From contig CAYTTR010000004.1 in NCBI GenBank assembly GCA_964440805.1, forward strand, positions 26,561 to 90,560: a DNA stretch of 64,000 nt. Reading direction: 5' to 3'. The translations under genes were made by a program, and so were the position numbers. The notes beneath the pieces are model-generated. The model ran no database searches, was not told where the DNA came from, and saw only the letters and a program-made list of their open reading frames with translations. The DNA comes from CAYTTR01 sp964440805. GTDB taxonomy: Bacteria; Acidobacteriota; Aminicenantia; Aminicenantales; Aminicenantaceae. This document shows, piece by piece, positions 1 to 8,143 of this stretch. The first letter of the stretch is position 1; each line of letters opens with the position of its first letter.

Positions 1-1
1 G

Positions 2-784
2 GAAGTGCTTCAAAAACCATCAGTGGCCGTTGTGGGTTCCAGAAAACCCACCGCCTACGGAAGAATGATGGCCGAACGACTAACGGAAGATCTGTCTTCG
101 GGGGGATTAGTGGTGGTCAGTGGGCTGGCTCACGGGATTGATTCTGCTGCTCACTGGGGAGCTCTCCGGGGAGGAGAGACAGTTGCGGTGCTTGGCTCAG
201 GAATGGAACAAATTTATCCAAAGGAAAACTTAAGGCTGGCTTCCAAGGTTGCAGAAAAAGGAGTCGTGGTTACAGAGTATCCTCCTCGCAGCCGCCCCCT
301 GGGATATCATTTTCCTTTGAGAAATCGAATTATCAGCGGCCTTTCCTTAGCCTGTATTGTGGTGGAAGCCGCCCGGCGCAGCGGTTCTTTAATAACAGCC
401 AGGCTTGCCCTGGAACATGGAAGAGAGGTCATGGCTGTCCCGGGAAATGTAACTTCTGAGTTAAGCTGGGGGCCGCACTGGTTAATTCAGTCTGGGGCAA
501 AACTTATCCGGAACTGGGAAGATGTGGCCGAAGAGCTTCCTTCGCCCTGGAGAGAAGATCTTTTAACCAAGAAGGAGGCAAAACCTGCCTCAAGGCCGGA
601 CTTGACAACTGAGGAGCAGAATATATTAGCTAAAATAAGCTCTGACTCGACAGTCCATATTGATGAACTGGTGGAAGGAAGTAAATGGTCCGTCTCGGAG
701 ATGCTTACTCATCTTCTTAATCTGGAGCTAAAAGGATACGTTATACAACTGGCTGGGAAAAATTTCATTGGCAAGGATAGCTAA
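2..784 (+). CDS. dprA: DNA-processing protein DprA, 5' end cut by the window
   Basis: This is the C-terminal two thirds or so of DprA/Smf, the cytoplasmic protein that binds incoming single-stranded DNA and loads RecA. The Rossmann-like domain is clear: VAVVGSRKPTAYG near the start, then SGLAHGIDSAAH, GSGMEQIYP, FPLRNRIISGLS and EAARRSGSLIT. A small winged-helix tail follows (about the last 55 residues of the visible protein). The frame is open to the window edge. A GTG lies at base 5, but the usual N-terminal SAM-like domain is missing, so the true start is upstream. The stop is 2 bases before topA, an arrangement found in many bacteria (dprA-topA-xerC), which supports co-transcription. Confidence 0.95.
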   Translation, partial: EVLQKPSVAVVGSRKPTAYGRMMAERLTEDLSSGGLVVVSGLAHGIDSAAHWGALRGGETVAVLGSGMEQIYPKENLRLASKVAEKGVVVTEYPPRSRPLGYHFPLRNRIISGLSLACIVVEAARRSGSLITARLALEHGREVMAVPGNVTSELSWGPHWLIQSGAKLIRNWEDVAEELPSPWREDLLTKKEAKPASRPDLTTEEQNILAKISSDSTVHIDELVEGSKWSVSEMLTHLLNLELKGYVIQLAGKNFIGKDS

Positions 785-786
785 TA

Positions 787-3045
787 ATGAAACTGGTTAT
801 TGTTGAATCGCCGGCTAAGGCCAAGACGGTCAATCGTTATTTAGGAAAAGACTTCCGGGTTATGGCCACTATGGGTCATATCCAGGATCTTCCCAAGACG
901 AGCCTGGGAGTGGATATTGAGAAAGATTTCAAACCTAAATTTAAAATAATTGATGGCCGTAAGAAGATCGTTTACCAGTTGACTAAAGCCGCTGAAGAAG
1001 CTGCTGCTGTTTATCTTGCGGCTGACCCGGACCGGGAAGGAGAAGCCATTTGCTGGCATCTTTCGGAAATCCTTAACAAGGTTAATCCAAACATTAACCG
1101 GGTTCTTTTCCATGAAATAACCAAAAACGCTATTTCCGAGTCTTTCCAGGAAGGGGGGCAGCTCGACAGGGGAAAAATCGATGCTCAACTAACCAGAAGG
1201 ATTCTGGACAGGCTTGTTGGTTACCTGATCAGCCCTCTTCTTTGGGAGAAAGTGGGCAAAGGATTAAGTGCAGGCCGGGTTCAATCTATTTCCCTGCGCC
1301 TTATTTGTGAGCGGGAAAAAGAGATAAAAAACTTTGTTCCCCAGGAATACTGGACCATTACCGCTGCCCTTAAAGCATCTTCTCCTCCTCTTTTCAAAGC
1401 ATCCTTGGCCAAAATCGAGGGAAAAAAAGTCCGGGTGAAAACAGGCGAGGAGGCCAAGACCATTGTTTCAGAGCTGGAAAAACTTCCCTTTATTTTAAAA
1501 AACATTGTCCGTAAACAGAAGAAAAAAACTCCTCCTCCTGCTTACATTACCAGTACCCTCCAGCAGGATTGTTTTAGAATTTTCCGTTATCCAGTTAAAA
1601 AAACCATGTCTGTGGCCCAGCGTCTTTATGAAGGGTTGGATGTGGGCAAGAGAGGCCGGACAGGATTAATAACTTACATGAGAACTGATTCGGTTCGAGT
1701 TTCGCCCCTGGCATTGTCTTTAGCCAGAAAATATATAGCTGAAAATTTTCCTGCACAGTACCTTCCTGCCAAAGCCAGAATCTACAGGAATAAAAAGAAA
1801 ACCCAGGATGCCCATGAAGCCATTCGGCCGACCCATTTCGCTCTTCCCCCGGAAAAAGTCAAACCTTATCTCAAAAAGGATGAATACAATCTCTATTCAT
1901 TGATTTGGAAACGGTTCCTTGCTTCTCAGATGAGCCAGGCCATTATTGATGAAACGGAATTTAAGATTGAGGCCGGGAAATATGGTTTTTCCGCTAAGGG
2001 AGAGGTGATCCGGTTTGACGGATTCATGGCCCTTTATTCCAGGCAGAAAGAAGATAAGGCTCTGCCGCCGGCCAGGGAAGGGGAAACCCTATCCCTTCTG
2101 GAGCTGGAGCCGAAGCAGAATTTCACTCAGCCTCCTCCCCGGTATACAGAAGGCTCGCTGGTCAAGGAGCTGGAAGCCCGTGGGATAGGAAGGCCCAGTA
2201 CCTATGCTCCGATTATTGCCACCCTCCAGGACAGGGTTTACGTGGTTAAAGAGGCTGGGAAGTTTGTTCCTACTGATTTGGGCCTCTTTGTCACGGATTT
2301 TCTGATCAAGCATTTTCCCGATCTTATGGAATTCGAGTTTACAGCCCTCTTAGAGGAGGAATTAGACCGGGTAAGCCAAGGCGAACTCGACTGGAAAGAA
2401 TCATTGAAATCTTACTATGCTCTTCTTGAAAAAGACCTGAATGAAGCCCGGAAAGAGGAAAGCATAAAGGCCAATGGCATACCTGTTGAAGATGTCTGTC
2501 CCCATTGTGGGAAGAGATTGGTGATTAAGGAGGGCCGGTACGGCCGCTTTAAAGCCTGTTCAGGTTACCCAGAGTGTACATACAAGGAAAGTCTGGTCAA
2601 GAAGGAAGTCAAGACATTAGAGGAAAACTGTCCTTTGTGTGGAGCTCATCTGGTTGTCCGTAAGGGAAAATATGGAACTTTCATAGCCTGTTCCGATTAT
2701 CCCAAGTGCCGTTACACCAAGAAAGAAAAGGAAGATACAGGGCTTCCCTGTCCCCTGGATTGCGGAGGGACTTTAGTTAAAAGAAAAACCAGGCGCGGTA
2801 AAGAGTTTACCGGATGCAGCAACTTTCCTCGTTGCCGCTTTGCCACCTGGGGCATTCCAGAGGAAAGAACCTGTCCTCAGTGTGGGCGGAAGGTGCTCTT
2901 TTTCAAAAGGGAAAAGGGAAAGTCCCGGCGTTACTGTGCTTCAGAAGACTGCGGTTATCAAGAGGAAATTTCCTCTGATTCTAAAAAGAAGCCAAAAGCT
3001 ATTTCTTCCGGGGAGATCAAGACAGAGAATCCGGAAGCCCAATGA
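787..3045 (+). CDS. topA: DNA topoisomerase I (type IA)
   Basis: Relaxes negatively supercoiled DNA by transient cleavage of one strand. The TOPRIM domain opens the protein (E7 in VIVESPAKAK; D80, D82 and E84 in ADPDREGE). The catalytic tyrosine is Y297 in LITYMRTDS. The C-terminus carries four zinc-ribbon modules: three of the topoisomerase type with CPxCG...CSxYPxC or CSNFPRC spacing, and a fourth CPQCG...CASEDC. At 752 residues it has the usual length for a form with several C-terminal zinc ribbons. The start follows the dprA stop by 2 bases, and the stop overlaps the recombinase start by 4 bases (ATGA), so translation is probably coupled. Confidence 0.97.
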   Translation: MKLVIVESPAKAKTVNRYLGKDFRVMATMGHIQDLPKTSLGVDIEKDFKPKFKIIDGRKKIVYQLTKAAEEAAAVYLAADPDREGEAICWHLSEILNKVNPNINRVLFHEITKNAISESFQEGGQLDRGKIDAQLTRRILDRLVGYLISPLLWEKVGKGLSAGRVQSISLRLICEREKEIKNFVPQEYWTITAALKASSPPLFKASLAKIEGKKVRVKTGEEAKTIVSELEKLPFILKNIVRKQKKKTPPPAYITSTLQQDCFRIFRYPVKKTMSVAQRLYEGLDVGKRGRTGLITYMRTDSVRVSPLALSLARKYIAENFPAQYLPAKARIYRNKKKTQDAHEAIRPTHFALPPEKVKPYLKKDEYNLYSLIWKRFLASQMSQAIIDETEFKIEAGKYGFSAKGEVIRFDGFMALYSRQKEDKALPPAREGETLSLLELEPKQNFTQPPPRYTEGSLVKELEARGIGRPSTYAPIIATLQDRVYVVKEAGKFVPTDLGLFVTDFLIKHFPDLMEFEFTALLEEELDRVSQGELDWKESLKSYYALLEKDLNEARKEESIKANGIPVEDVCPHCGKRLVIKEGRYGRFKACSGYPECTYKESLVKKEVKTLEENCPLCGAHLVVRKGKYGTFIACSDYPKCRYTKKEKEDTGLPCPLDCGGTLVKRKTRRGKEFTGCSNFPRCRFATWGIPEERTCPQCGRKVLFFKREKGKSRRYCASEDCGYQEEISSDSKKKPKAISSGEIKTENPEAQ

Positions 3046-3926
3046 AAAAGCAGATAGAAAAATTTATCGACTATCTCCAGCATGAAAGAAATGCCTCTTC
3101 CCACACAGTGAATAGTTACCGGAGAGATCTGCAACAATTTGAACGCTACTTGAAACAGAAAAAAGTTGGATTCCGGGAGGTGGATAATACAGTTTTAAGA
3201 GGATTCCTGGCATCTCTTTACCTCCAGCAGCTGAAAAAAACTTCTGTTTCCAGAAAATTGGCAGCTATCCGGTCTTTTTTCCAATTTTGTCTCCAGAAGA
3301 AAATTGTTAAAGACAATCCAGCCAAGATTGTTTCCACTCCCCGCCTTGAGAAACATGTTCCTTCTTTTCTCACCGAGGAAGAAATAAGCCTGTTTTTGGA
3401 TTTTCCGGTTTCGAATAAGTCTCTCGACCGCAGGGATGATGCCCTTCTTGAGCTCCTTTATGCCACCGGCATTAGAGTGAGTGAATTAGTGGGTATTAAT
3501 CTCGATGACCTTAATTTTGAGGAACGGTTTATCCGTATCAGAGGGAAAGGAAAGAAAGAAAGGCTGGTTCCCTTTGGGGCAAGAGCCGATGAGAAACTCA
3601 GCCGCTACCTCAAAATAAGGCAGCAGATTAATGAGGGAAAAATTGATGAGAAAGCACTTTTTCTTAATTATAAGGGATCAAGGATTTCGCCCCGCTCAGT
3701 GGAAAGGATTGTTAAGAAGGCTTTAAACAGGACAGCTATAAAAAGAAATATCAGTCCTCATTCTTTAAGACATTCTTTTGCCTCCCATCTTCTCAGCCGG
3801 GGAGCTGATTTAAGAGTAATTCAGGAGCTTTTAGGCCATGAAAGTTTGGCCACAACTCAAAAATACACGCATCTGGATCTTAAAAAGCTTCTGGAAACCT
3901 ATAAAAAAACTCACCCCCGGTCATAA
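3042..3926 (+). CDS. xerC: Tyrosine recombinase XerC/XerD family
   Basis: Site-specific recombinase expected to resolve chromosome dimers at dif. It has the N-terminal SAM-like core-binding domain (about residues 1-90) and the catalytic domain with the full active-site set: R145 (GIRVSEL), K169 (RGKGKKER), H240 and R243 (HSLRHSFASHLL), H266 (LLGHES) and nucleophile Y275 (TQKYTH). The length of 294 is typical of XerC/XerD. Sequence alone does not separate XerC from XerD here; the topA-linked position matches the XerC/CodV locus of Firmicutes and others. The expected next genes, hslV and hslU, do not follow. Confidence 0.9.
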   Translation: MKKQIEKFIDYLQHERNASSHTVNSYRRDLQQFERYLKQKKVGFREVDNTVLRGFLASLYLQQLKKTSVSRKLAAIRSFFQFCLQKKIVKDNPAKIVSTPRLEKHVPSFLTEEEISLFLDFPVSNKSLDRRDDALLELLYATGIRVSELVGINLDDLNFEERFIRIRGKGKKERLVPFGARADEKLSRYLKIRQQINEGKIDEKALFLNYKGSRISPRSVERIVKKALNRTAIKRNISPHSLRHSFASHLLSRGADLRVIQELLGHESLATTQKYTHLDLKKLLETYKKTHPRS

Positions 3927-4400
3927 ATTTTCTGCTTTAAAATTCACTCTAAGTGCAGCCGATTACCCACAGCATCCTCATCGTCTGTGACGGGAAAACA
4001 TGGATTTCATGGCATGTTTAGGACCGAGCGAAGCCGAGTGATGTGGAAATTGCCACACTTCGCCCATATCACCCCACTATCTTGTTTATTTAGTTTCACC
4101 CTTTTCAAACCGAACAAACCAGATAGACCAGATGAACGCTATAAACGCAAAAACGCTATTAACGCGATTAACTATTCCTGTTTTTCTCGCTCCCCATTTA
4201 TTTAACTTAATCAACTGAACAGACCGAATAGACGGAATAGACTGAGCTACCTCTGTTGACGGTATTTTTCCGAGACTTGTCTATCTTCGAATAAGTTAGG
4301 GCCCCTAATTAATGATAATATTTTGATAATAAATAAGTTAAAAATTCACTCTTCCTGGTCTGGAGTTTGCACTTATTATTCCCGAAAGGAGGTTTCAACG
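3927..4400. other. Intergenic region between xerC and the HhH protein gene
   Basis: A gene-free stretch of 474 bases. Near 4027-4062 the sequence GCGAAG...TGTGG, loop, CCACA...CTTCGC can fold into a bulged hairpin, a possible terminator of the dprA-topA-xerC operon although no T-run follows. From 4108 to 4248 a degenerate 9-base periodic repeat occupies most of the region. The last 60 bases are AT-rich and probably carry the promoter of the next gene, but no hexamer pair stands out. An open frame at 3987-4205 crosses the repeat, lacks a ribosome site and looks non-coding. Confidence 0.6.
4108..4248 (+). repeat. Degenerate 9-bp periodic repeat, locus 1
   Basis: Consecutive 9-base units follow the pattern RACYRAAYA: aaccgaaca, aaccagata, gaccagatg, aacgctata, aacgcaaaa, then after a one-base phase slip aacgctatt and aacgcgatt. 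After about 30 unrelated bases the pattern resumes at 4204 as aacttaatc, aactgaaca, gaccgaata, gacggaata, gactgagct. Related arrays with the same period lie at 44739-44828 and, in inverted orientation, at 58731-58784. Units vary at most positions but keep the phase, so this is an old or selected periodicity rather than a fresh tandem duplication. Confidence 0.7.
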
Positions 4401-4700
4401 ATGATATTATCAAAGAAAAAATTATTTGCCGGGAGTGTGCTAGTTTGTTTTCTTTTTTCTTTATGCTTTCTGGCTGTTCCGTCAGTCCAGGCTCAGTCAG
4501 GCAGCAAGATCAATATCAATAACGCCACAGCGGCTGAACTGGAAAGCCTGCCCCGGATAGGACCCAAAGTGGCTCAGAGAATTATTGACTTCCGGGAAAA
4601 AAACGGAAAGTTCAACCGGATTGAAGACATTATGAAAGTCCCGGGAATCGGGGAAAAGGTTTTCGAACAAATCAAGGACAAAATTACGGTAGGGGATTAG
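4401..4700 (+). CDS. Exported helix-hairpin-helix protein, ComEA-like
   Basis: A 99-residue protein with a signal peptide (MILSKKKLFAGSVLVCFLFS through VQAQ) followed by one (HhH)2 DNA-binding unit: ININNATAAELESLPRIGPK and VPGIGEKVFEQIKDKI. In the ComEA family this domain binds incoming DNA outside the cytoplasmic membrane, and nearby dprA makes a role in DNA uptake plausible but unproven. I chose the ATG at 4401 because AGGAGG sits 7 bases upstream and the signal peptide starts there. The frame is open further upstream (from 4323), but that part shows no protein-like sequence. The N-terminal membrane or SLBB segment of longer ComEA proteins is absent. Confidence 0.85.
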   Translation: MILSKKKLFAGSVLVCFLFSLCFLAVPSVQAQSGSKININNATAAELESLPRIGPKVAQRIIDFREKNGKFNRIEDIMKVPGIGEKVFEQIKDKITVGD

Positions 4701-4729
4701 ACCCAGCGGGATGGTTGATTAATAAATGG

Positions 4730-4764
4730 GAGAAGGGAAGCTTCCACAGAAGACTTCCCTTCTC
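4730..4764 (+). terminator. Stem-loop terminator after the HhH gene
   Basis: A perfect 11-bp inverted repeat, GAGAAGGGAAG (4730-4740) and CTTCCCTTCTC (4754-4764), with a 13-base loop, lies 30 bases after the stop codon. It is followed by a pyrimidine-rich run rather than a pure T tract. It probably ends the transcript of the HhH gene and could also act on the opposite strand after rdgB. Confidence 0.6.
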
Positions 4765-4952
4765 TTCCCCTCCCAGAAAAAATATCATCTTCGGTCTGTT
4801 TTTTTGCTTTTTGTGGATGATAAGTTTACTTTGAGGATTGGTTAATGAGGCTCTCTTCCATTTTGTGTGGGGAAAATCATTGAATATGAGAGCATCGGGC
4901 ATACCTTATGCTCTTTAGTTCTTTAAGCATACTTACAAAAAATAGAAGAAAA

Positions 4953-5555
4953 TTATTTAAGGTAATTTTTTAAAAATTCCCGCAGCTTTGTTAAAGCCCG
5001 GCCCCGGTGGCTAACCTTGTTTTTTACTTCCGGTTCAAGCTCAGCCAAGGTTTTGTCAAGCGGAGGATAGTAAAAGATGGGATCATAGCCGAACCCCCAT
5101 CTTCCTTTTTGTTCAAAGGTAATATAACCTTCCACTTTTTCTGTGATTTCAGTAAGAACTCTTTCCTGGCTGGCAAGCACCATGGAGCAGACAAAACGGG
5201 CGGTCCTTTTTTCAAAGGGGGTGTTTTTCAAAAGACTCAAAACCTTCTCGATGTTTCGCTCATCACTGGCATTAGGAACTGAAAAACGGGCAGAGTAGAT
5301 TCCGGGTGCTCCTCCCAGCTCATCCACTACCAGCCCGGAATCTTCAGCCAGGGTAAGACCATTCCATAAAGAACGGTAAAAAAGACTTTTTTGCCTGGCA
5401 TTTTCCAGAAAACTTTTTCCGGATTCAGGACAGGTCTCCTTAATCTTCAAATCAGAGAGACTAAATATCCTGATGCTTAAGGGTGAAAGATACCTTAGCA
5501 GCTCTCTTTTTTTGCCTGGATTCCAGGTGGCCAAGAGAAGGCGGGTCTCATTCAA
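4953..5555 (-). CDS. rdgB: XTP/dITP diphosphatase, RdgB/HAM1 family
   Basis: Hydrolyses non-canonical purine nucleoside triphosphates (dITP, XTP) to monophosphates, cleaning the nucleotide pool. The family features are all present: LLLATWNPGKKREL at the N-terminus, LAEDSGLVVDELGGAPGIYS, GRWGFGYDPIFYYP and SHRGRALTKLREF at the C-terminus. I set the start at the TTG at 5555, giving 200 residues, the normal family length. The frame is open upstream, but that part overlaps the MgtC gene. The start overlaps the mgtC-family stop by 8 bases, so translational coupling is likely. No better start codon is in range. Confidence 0.9.
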   Translation of the reverse strand: MNETRLLLATWNPGKKRELLRYLSPLSIRIFSLSDLKIKETCPESGKSFLENARQKSLFYRSLWNGLTLAEDSGLVVDELGGAPGIYSARFSVPNASDERNIEKVLSLLKNTPFEKRTARFVCSMVLASQERVLTEITEKVEGYITFEQKGRWGFGYDPIFYYPPLDKTLAELEPEVKNKVSHRGRALTKLREFLKNYLK

Positions 5556-6195
5556 TGTTAATTTCCAGAATCCCCTCGATTTGCAAAAGAAGTTGGTTGA
5601 AATTTTGTTCCTTTTCGTCTGTTGTGGAAAAACTGAGCCGTAAGAGATGGTAATCCTTTCCTTTTTTGAGAGATATTTCCCGGAATTTAATTCCTTCATG
5701 AAGGGCGAATTTCTTAATTTTCAGGAGGGCATCTTTGCTCGGATCCAGTTTCAGGTTATAGATGAAGAGAGATTTTCTTAGATAGAATTCTTCAATCCGC
5801 CTGAACAAGACCAAGGTAAGCATAATAATAATGGAAAAAATCAAGCCGGCCATATAATAGCCGGCTCCAATTAGTAATCCTAAGCCGGCTACAACCCAGA
5901 GGGTGGCAGCGGTGGTCAGCCCGATAACCGTACCCCTTGATTGAATAATTGTTCCGGCTCCAATAAAACCGATGCCGGTTATAACACCGGCTGCAATTCT
6001 GGCTGCTTCACTGGAAGCAATATCGTGTTCCCCGATAAGGAGGCCGGCTAAAATCATCATCATTGTTGCTCCCAGACAAATCAAGATGTTTGTCCTGAAA
6101 CCGGCCGGTTTATGGCTGGATTCTCTTTCCAGGCCGATAAGACCGCCCAAGGCAACTGCCAGAAAGAGTTTTAAAATGATTTCCATAAGTTCCAT
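5548..6195 (-). CDS. MgtC/SapB family membrane protein
   Basis: A 215-residue inner-membrane protein. The N-terminal part has the MgtC signature (GGLIGLERE, followed by FRTNILICLGA and GIGFIGAGTII) in about four or five hydrophobic helices. The C-terminal 70 residues form a soluble ACT-like domain. Members are linked to magnesium limitation or regulation of the F-type ATPase in pathogens; in environmental bacteria the role is unclear. It lies upstream of and overlaps rdgB, probably as a two-gene operon. Confidence 0.88.
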   Translation of the reverse strand: MELMEIILKLFLAVALGGLIGLERESSHKPAGFRTNILICLGATMMMILAGLLIGEHDIASSEAARIAAGVITGIGFIGAGTIIQSRGTVIGLTTAATLWVVAGLGLLIGAGYYMAGLIFSIIIMLTLVLFRRIEEFYLRKSLFIYNLKLDPSKDALLKIKKFALHEGIKFREISLKKGKDYHLLRLSFSTTDEKEQNFNQLLLQIEGILEINIE

Positions 6196-6265
6196 TAGAT
6201 TCTTCTCAAAATCAATTTAAGGTCAATTTATCATACTTCATCTTCCTTAATCAATCAGCCGGGGA

Positions 6266-7174
6266 TCAATTGCCGGCCCGGTCAAAAAGGAAGGCCACCA
6301 GAAAACAAAGGAGAAGAAAAAGGGTATAGAGAAAAAATCGCCGGTGCCTGAGCAGTCTTTCCGGCTCTTCCATCACTTCTTTTTCTCGAAGAGTTTTGCG
6401 GATGATGAGGATAAAAAATAAAAGGACCGGAAAGGCCAGAATAAAGAAAGATTCAAGCCTGAACCGGATAGCGAAGATGAAATAAGCGGTAAAAAAAACT
6501 GCAGCACTGATTATCATTCCGGCCAGCAGGTTTTGTTTGGAATAGCGCTTCAGGGAAGAACGGTACTTTCCCGCGGTTTCTTTCAGAAAACGGAATTCAG
6601 ACAGCCTCTTGGCCACCATCAGAAAATTACCGAAAGCCCACCAGGCTAAAAGAAGTGAAACCGGAGGCAGGAAGTGAGAAGGCGAATAAGTGAACCAGCC
6701 GATGAAAAAACGGATGGGATTATTGGCTGACTCGGAAACAGAATCCAGGAAAGGGATATCCTTGGTCCTGATTGGTCTTACATTGTAGAGGAAGCCGGCA
6801 ATAAGCAGAGAGAGAAGAGAAATAAAAAAATAAATATTATAAATCAGAAAGGCAACAATCAGGCAGGCGGCAGTTAAGATTATCCCTGAAAAAACCAGGA
6901 GCTTAAGATCTATTTCTCCTCTTACTAAAGGACGGTTTTTCTTGGTGGGATGATGGATATCGAAAGGAGCATCCACGATTTCATTAATGATATAATTGGA
7001 TGTAGATATTCCCCAGGTAAGAAAAAAAGCCAGTACGCCTTTCCATAAAAAGGTGATAAGGTTAAATTCCTGGATAGCGGCTGGATAAAGAAAAAAGAAG
7101 GCAGCGCTGCCTATAAAAATAACCAGGCTCCGGGGCCACCTCTCCGGCCGCATCGCCTTAAAATAAGAATGCAT
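6266..7174 (-). CDS. UbiA-family prenyltransferase
   Basis: An integral membrane prenyltransferase of 302 residues with about eight or nine hydrophobic segments. The Mg-diphosphate binding motif NxxxDxxxD is present as N64, D68 and D72 in NEIVDAPFDIHHP, followed by KKNRPL. It transfers an isoprenoid chain to a small acceptor that the sequence does not reveal; decaprenyl-phosphate phosphoribose synthase-like members look similar. It shares one base with the upstream methyltransferase stop (TAATG), so the two are probably translated together and may modify the same lipid or quinone-like molecule. Confidence 0.85.
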   Translation of the reverse strand: MHSYFKAMRPERWPRSLVIFIGSAAFFFLYPAAIQEFNLITFLWKGVLAFFLTWGISTSNYIINEIVDAPFDIHHPTKKNRPLVRGEIDLKLLVFSGIILTAACLIVAFLIYNIYFFISLLSLLIAGFLYNVRPIRTKDIPFLDSVSESANNPIRFFIGWFTYSPSHFLPPVSLLLAWWAFGNFLMVAKRLSEFRFLKETAGKYRSSLKRYSKQNLLAGMIISAAVFFTAYFIFAIRFRLESFFILAFPVLLFFILIIRKTLREKEVMEEPERLLRHRRFFLYTLFLLLCFLVAFLFDRAGN

Positions 7175-8097
7175 TATTTCATCACTTTCTTAGCGTAAAC
7201 TTCCAGAGAATCGCCAAGGGCTAATTTTACCGGATATTTCCGGCAAAAAGAAGCCAATTTTCCTTTTTGTAACAATGGTTGTAAGAAAGAAAAACGGGAG
7301 AGAAGGTAGTACAGGCTGAAAGTCCAGGAATACCGGTGGACAATAAGCGGTTGGAAACCGCACCTACGGAGAAGGAAGAACAGGCTTTTGGTTGTAAAGA
7401 AAGCCAAGTGAGCTGGGCGGTAATGCCACCATCGCTTGCCTGCCAAGCGGGCAGCTAAACTCTGAATATCTGGAGTTACCAGACAGATTACAGCCTCCGG
7501 CTTTAAAAGAAGGGAAGCTTTCCGGCAAGCAGCTAAAGGATCAAGGATATGCTCTATAAAATCTACCATGGTCAGGGCATCGAAAGACTCTGGCTTCAAG
7601 GCTGTTTCCTCAAAAGGACTTCCTATAAGTTTTATCCTGTGCTTTCTTAAGGCTACCTCAGCAGCCCACTCGCTTGGCTCTACTCCTTCAACCTTCCAGT
7701 TTCTGTCCCTGGCCAGATCGAGAAGAATGCCGGTGGCTGCTCCCACATCTAAAAGTTTCCCTTTTTCCGGGCAAAGAATTTCCAAACGATTAAGGATAGG
7801 AATGAAGTTTTTCGCTCTACCTCCTGCTTCTTCTTCGTAAACGGGATCTTCAACCAAGCTGTATAGTTTATTTATTGTTTCCGGGAAAGGGGCGGGATTG
7901 GCAAAGATATGACTGCAACGGCGGCAGCAATAAAGATCCCAGATTCTGCCATAGCCGCTTGCTGTTATTTTTATGGATTTCTCATCCAGCGCCTCAGGCT
8001 GAAGATTTCCTTTTTTGAAAAATTCAATATTTTCACTTGAACAAACCGGGCATTTTTTTAACCAGTGCCACTTTTCCATCTTCAATTTCTTGGACAT
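7174..8097 (-). CDS. Zinc-ribbon class I SAM-dependent methyltransferase
   Basis: A 307-residue cytoplasmic protein. It opens with a rubredoxin-like zinc ribbon (CPVC near residue 16 and CCRRC near residue 58) followed by a Methyltransf_23-type fold with the SAM motif LLDVGAATGILLDLA and the post-I acidic region VEGVEPSEWA, then FDALTMVDFIEHILDP. This architecture is common in lipid, polysaccharide and quinone pathways. I place the start at the ATG at 8097; a TTG lies one codon upstream. The overlap with the UbiA-like gene suggests a shared pathway; the substrate cannot be told. Confidence 0.83.
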   Translation of the reverse strand: MSKKLKMEKWHWLKKCPVCSSENIEFFKKGNLQPEALDEKSIKITASGYGRIWDLYCCRRCSHIFANPAPFPETINKLYSLVEDPVYEEEAGGRAKNFIPILNRLEILCPEKGKLLDVGAATGILLDLARDRNWKVEGVEPSEWAAEVALRKHRIKLIGSPFEETALKPESFDALTMVDFIEHILDPLAACRKASLLLKPEAVICLVTPDIQSLAARLAGKRWWHYRPAHLAFFTTKSLFFLLRRCGFQPLIVHRYSWTFSLYYLLSRFSFLQPLLQKGKLASFCRKYPVKLALGDSLEVYAKKVMK

Positions 8098-8143
8098 CAA
8101 TATAGCTTACTCAGTAAAAAAAACTCAATAAATACATCTTGCC

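Noticed and set aside
3987..4205. 72-codon plus-strand open frame in the gap after xerC
   Set aside because: It runs across the 9-bp repeat, has no ribosome site, and its residue composition is explained by the repeat.
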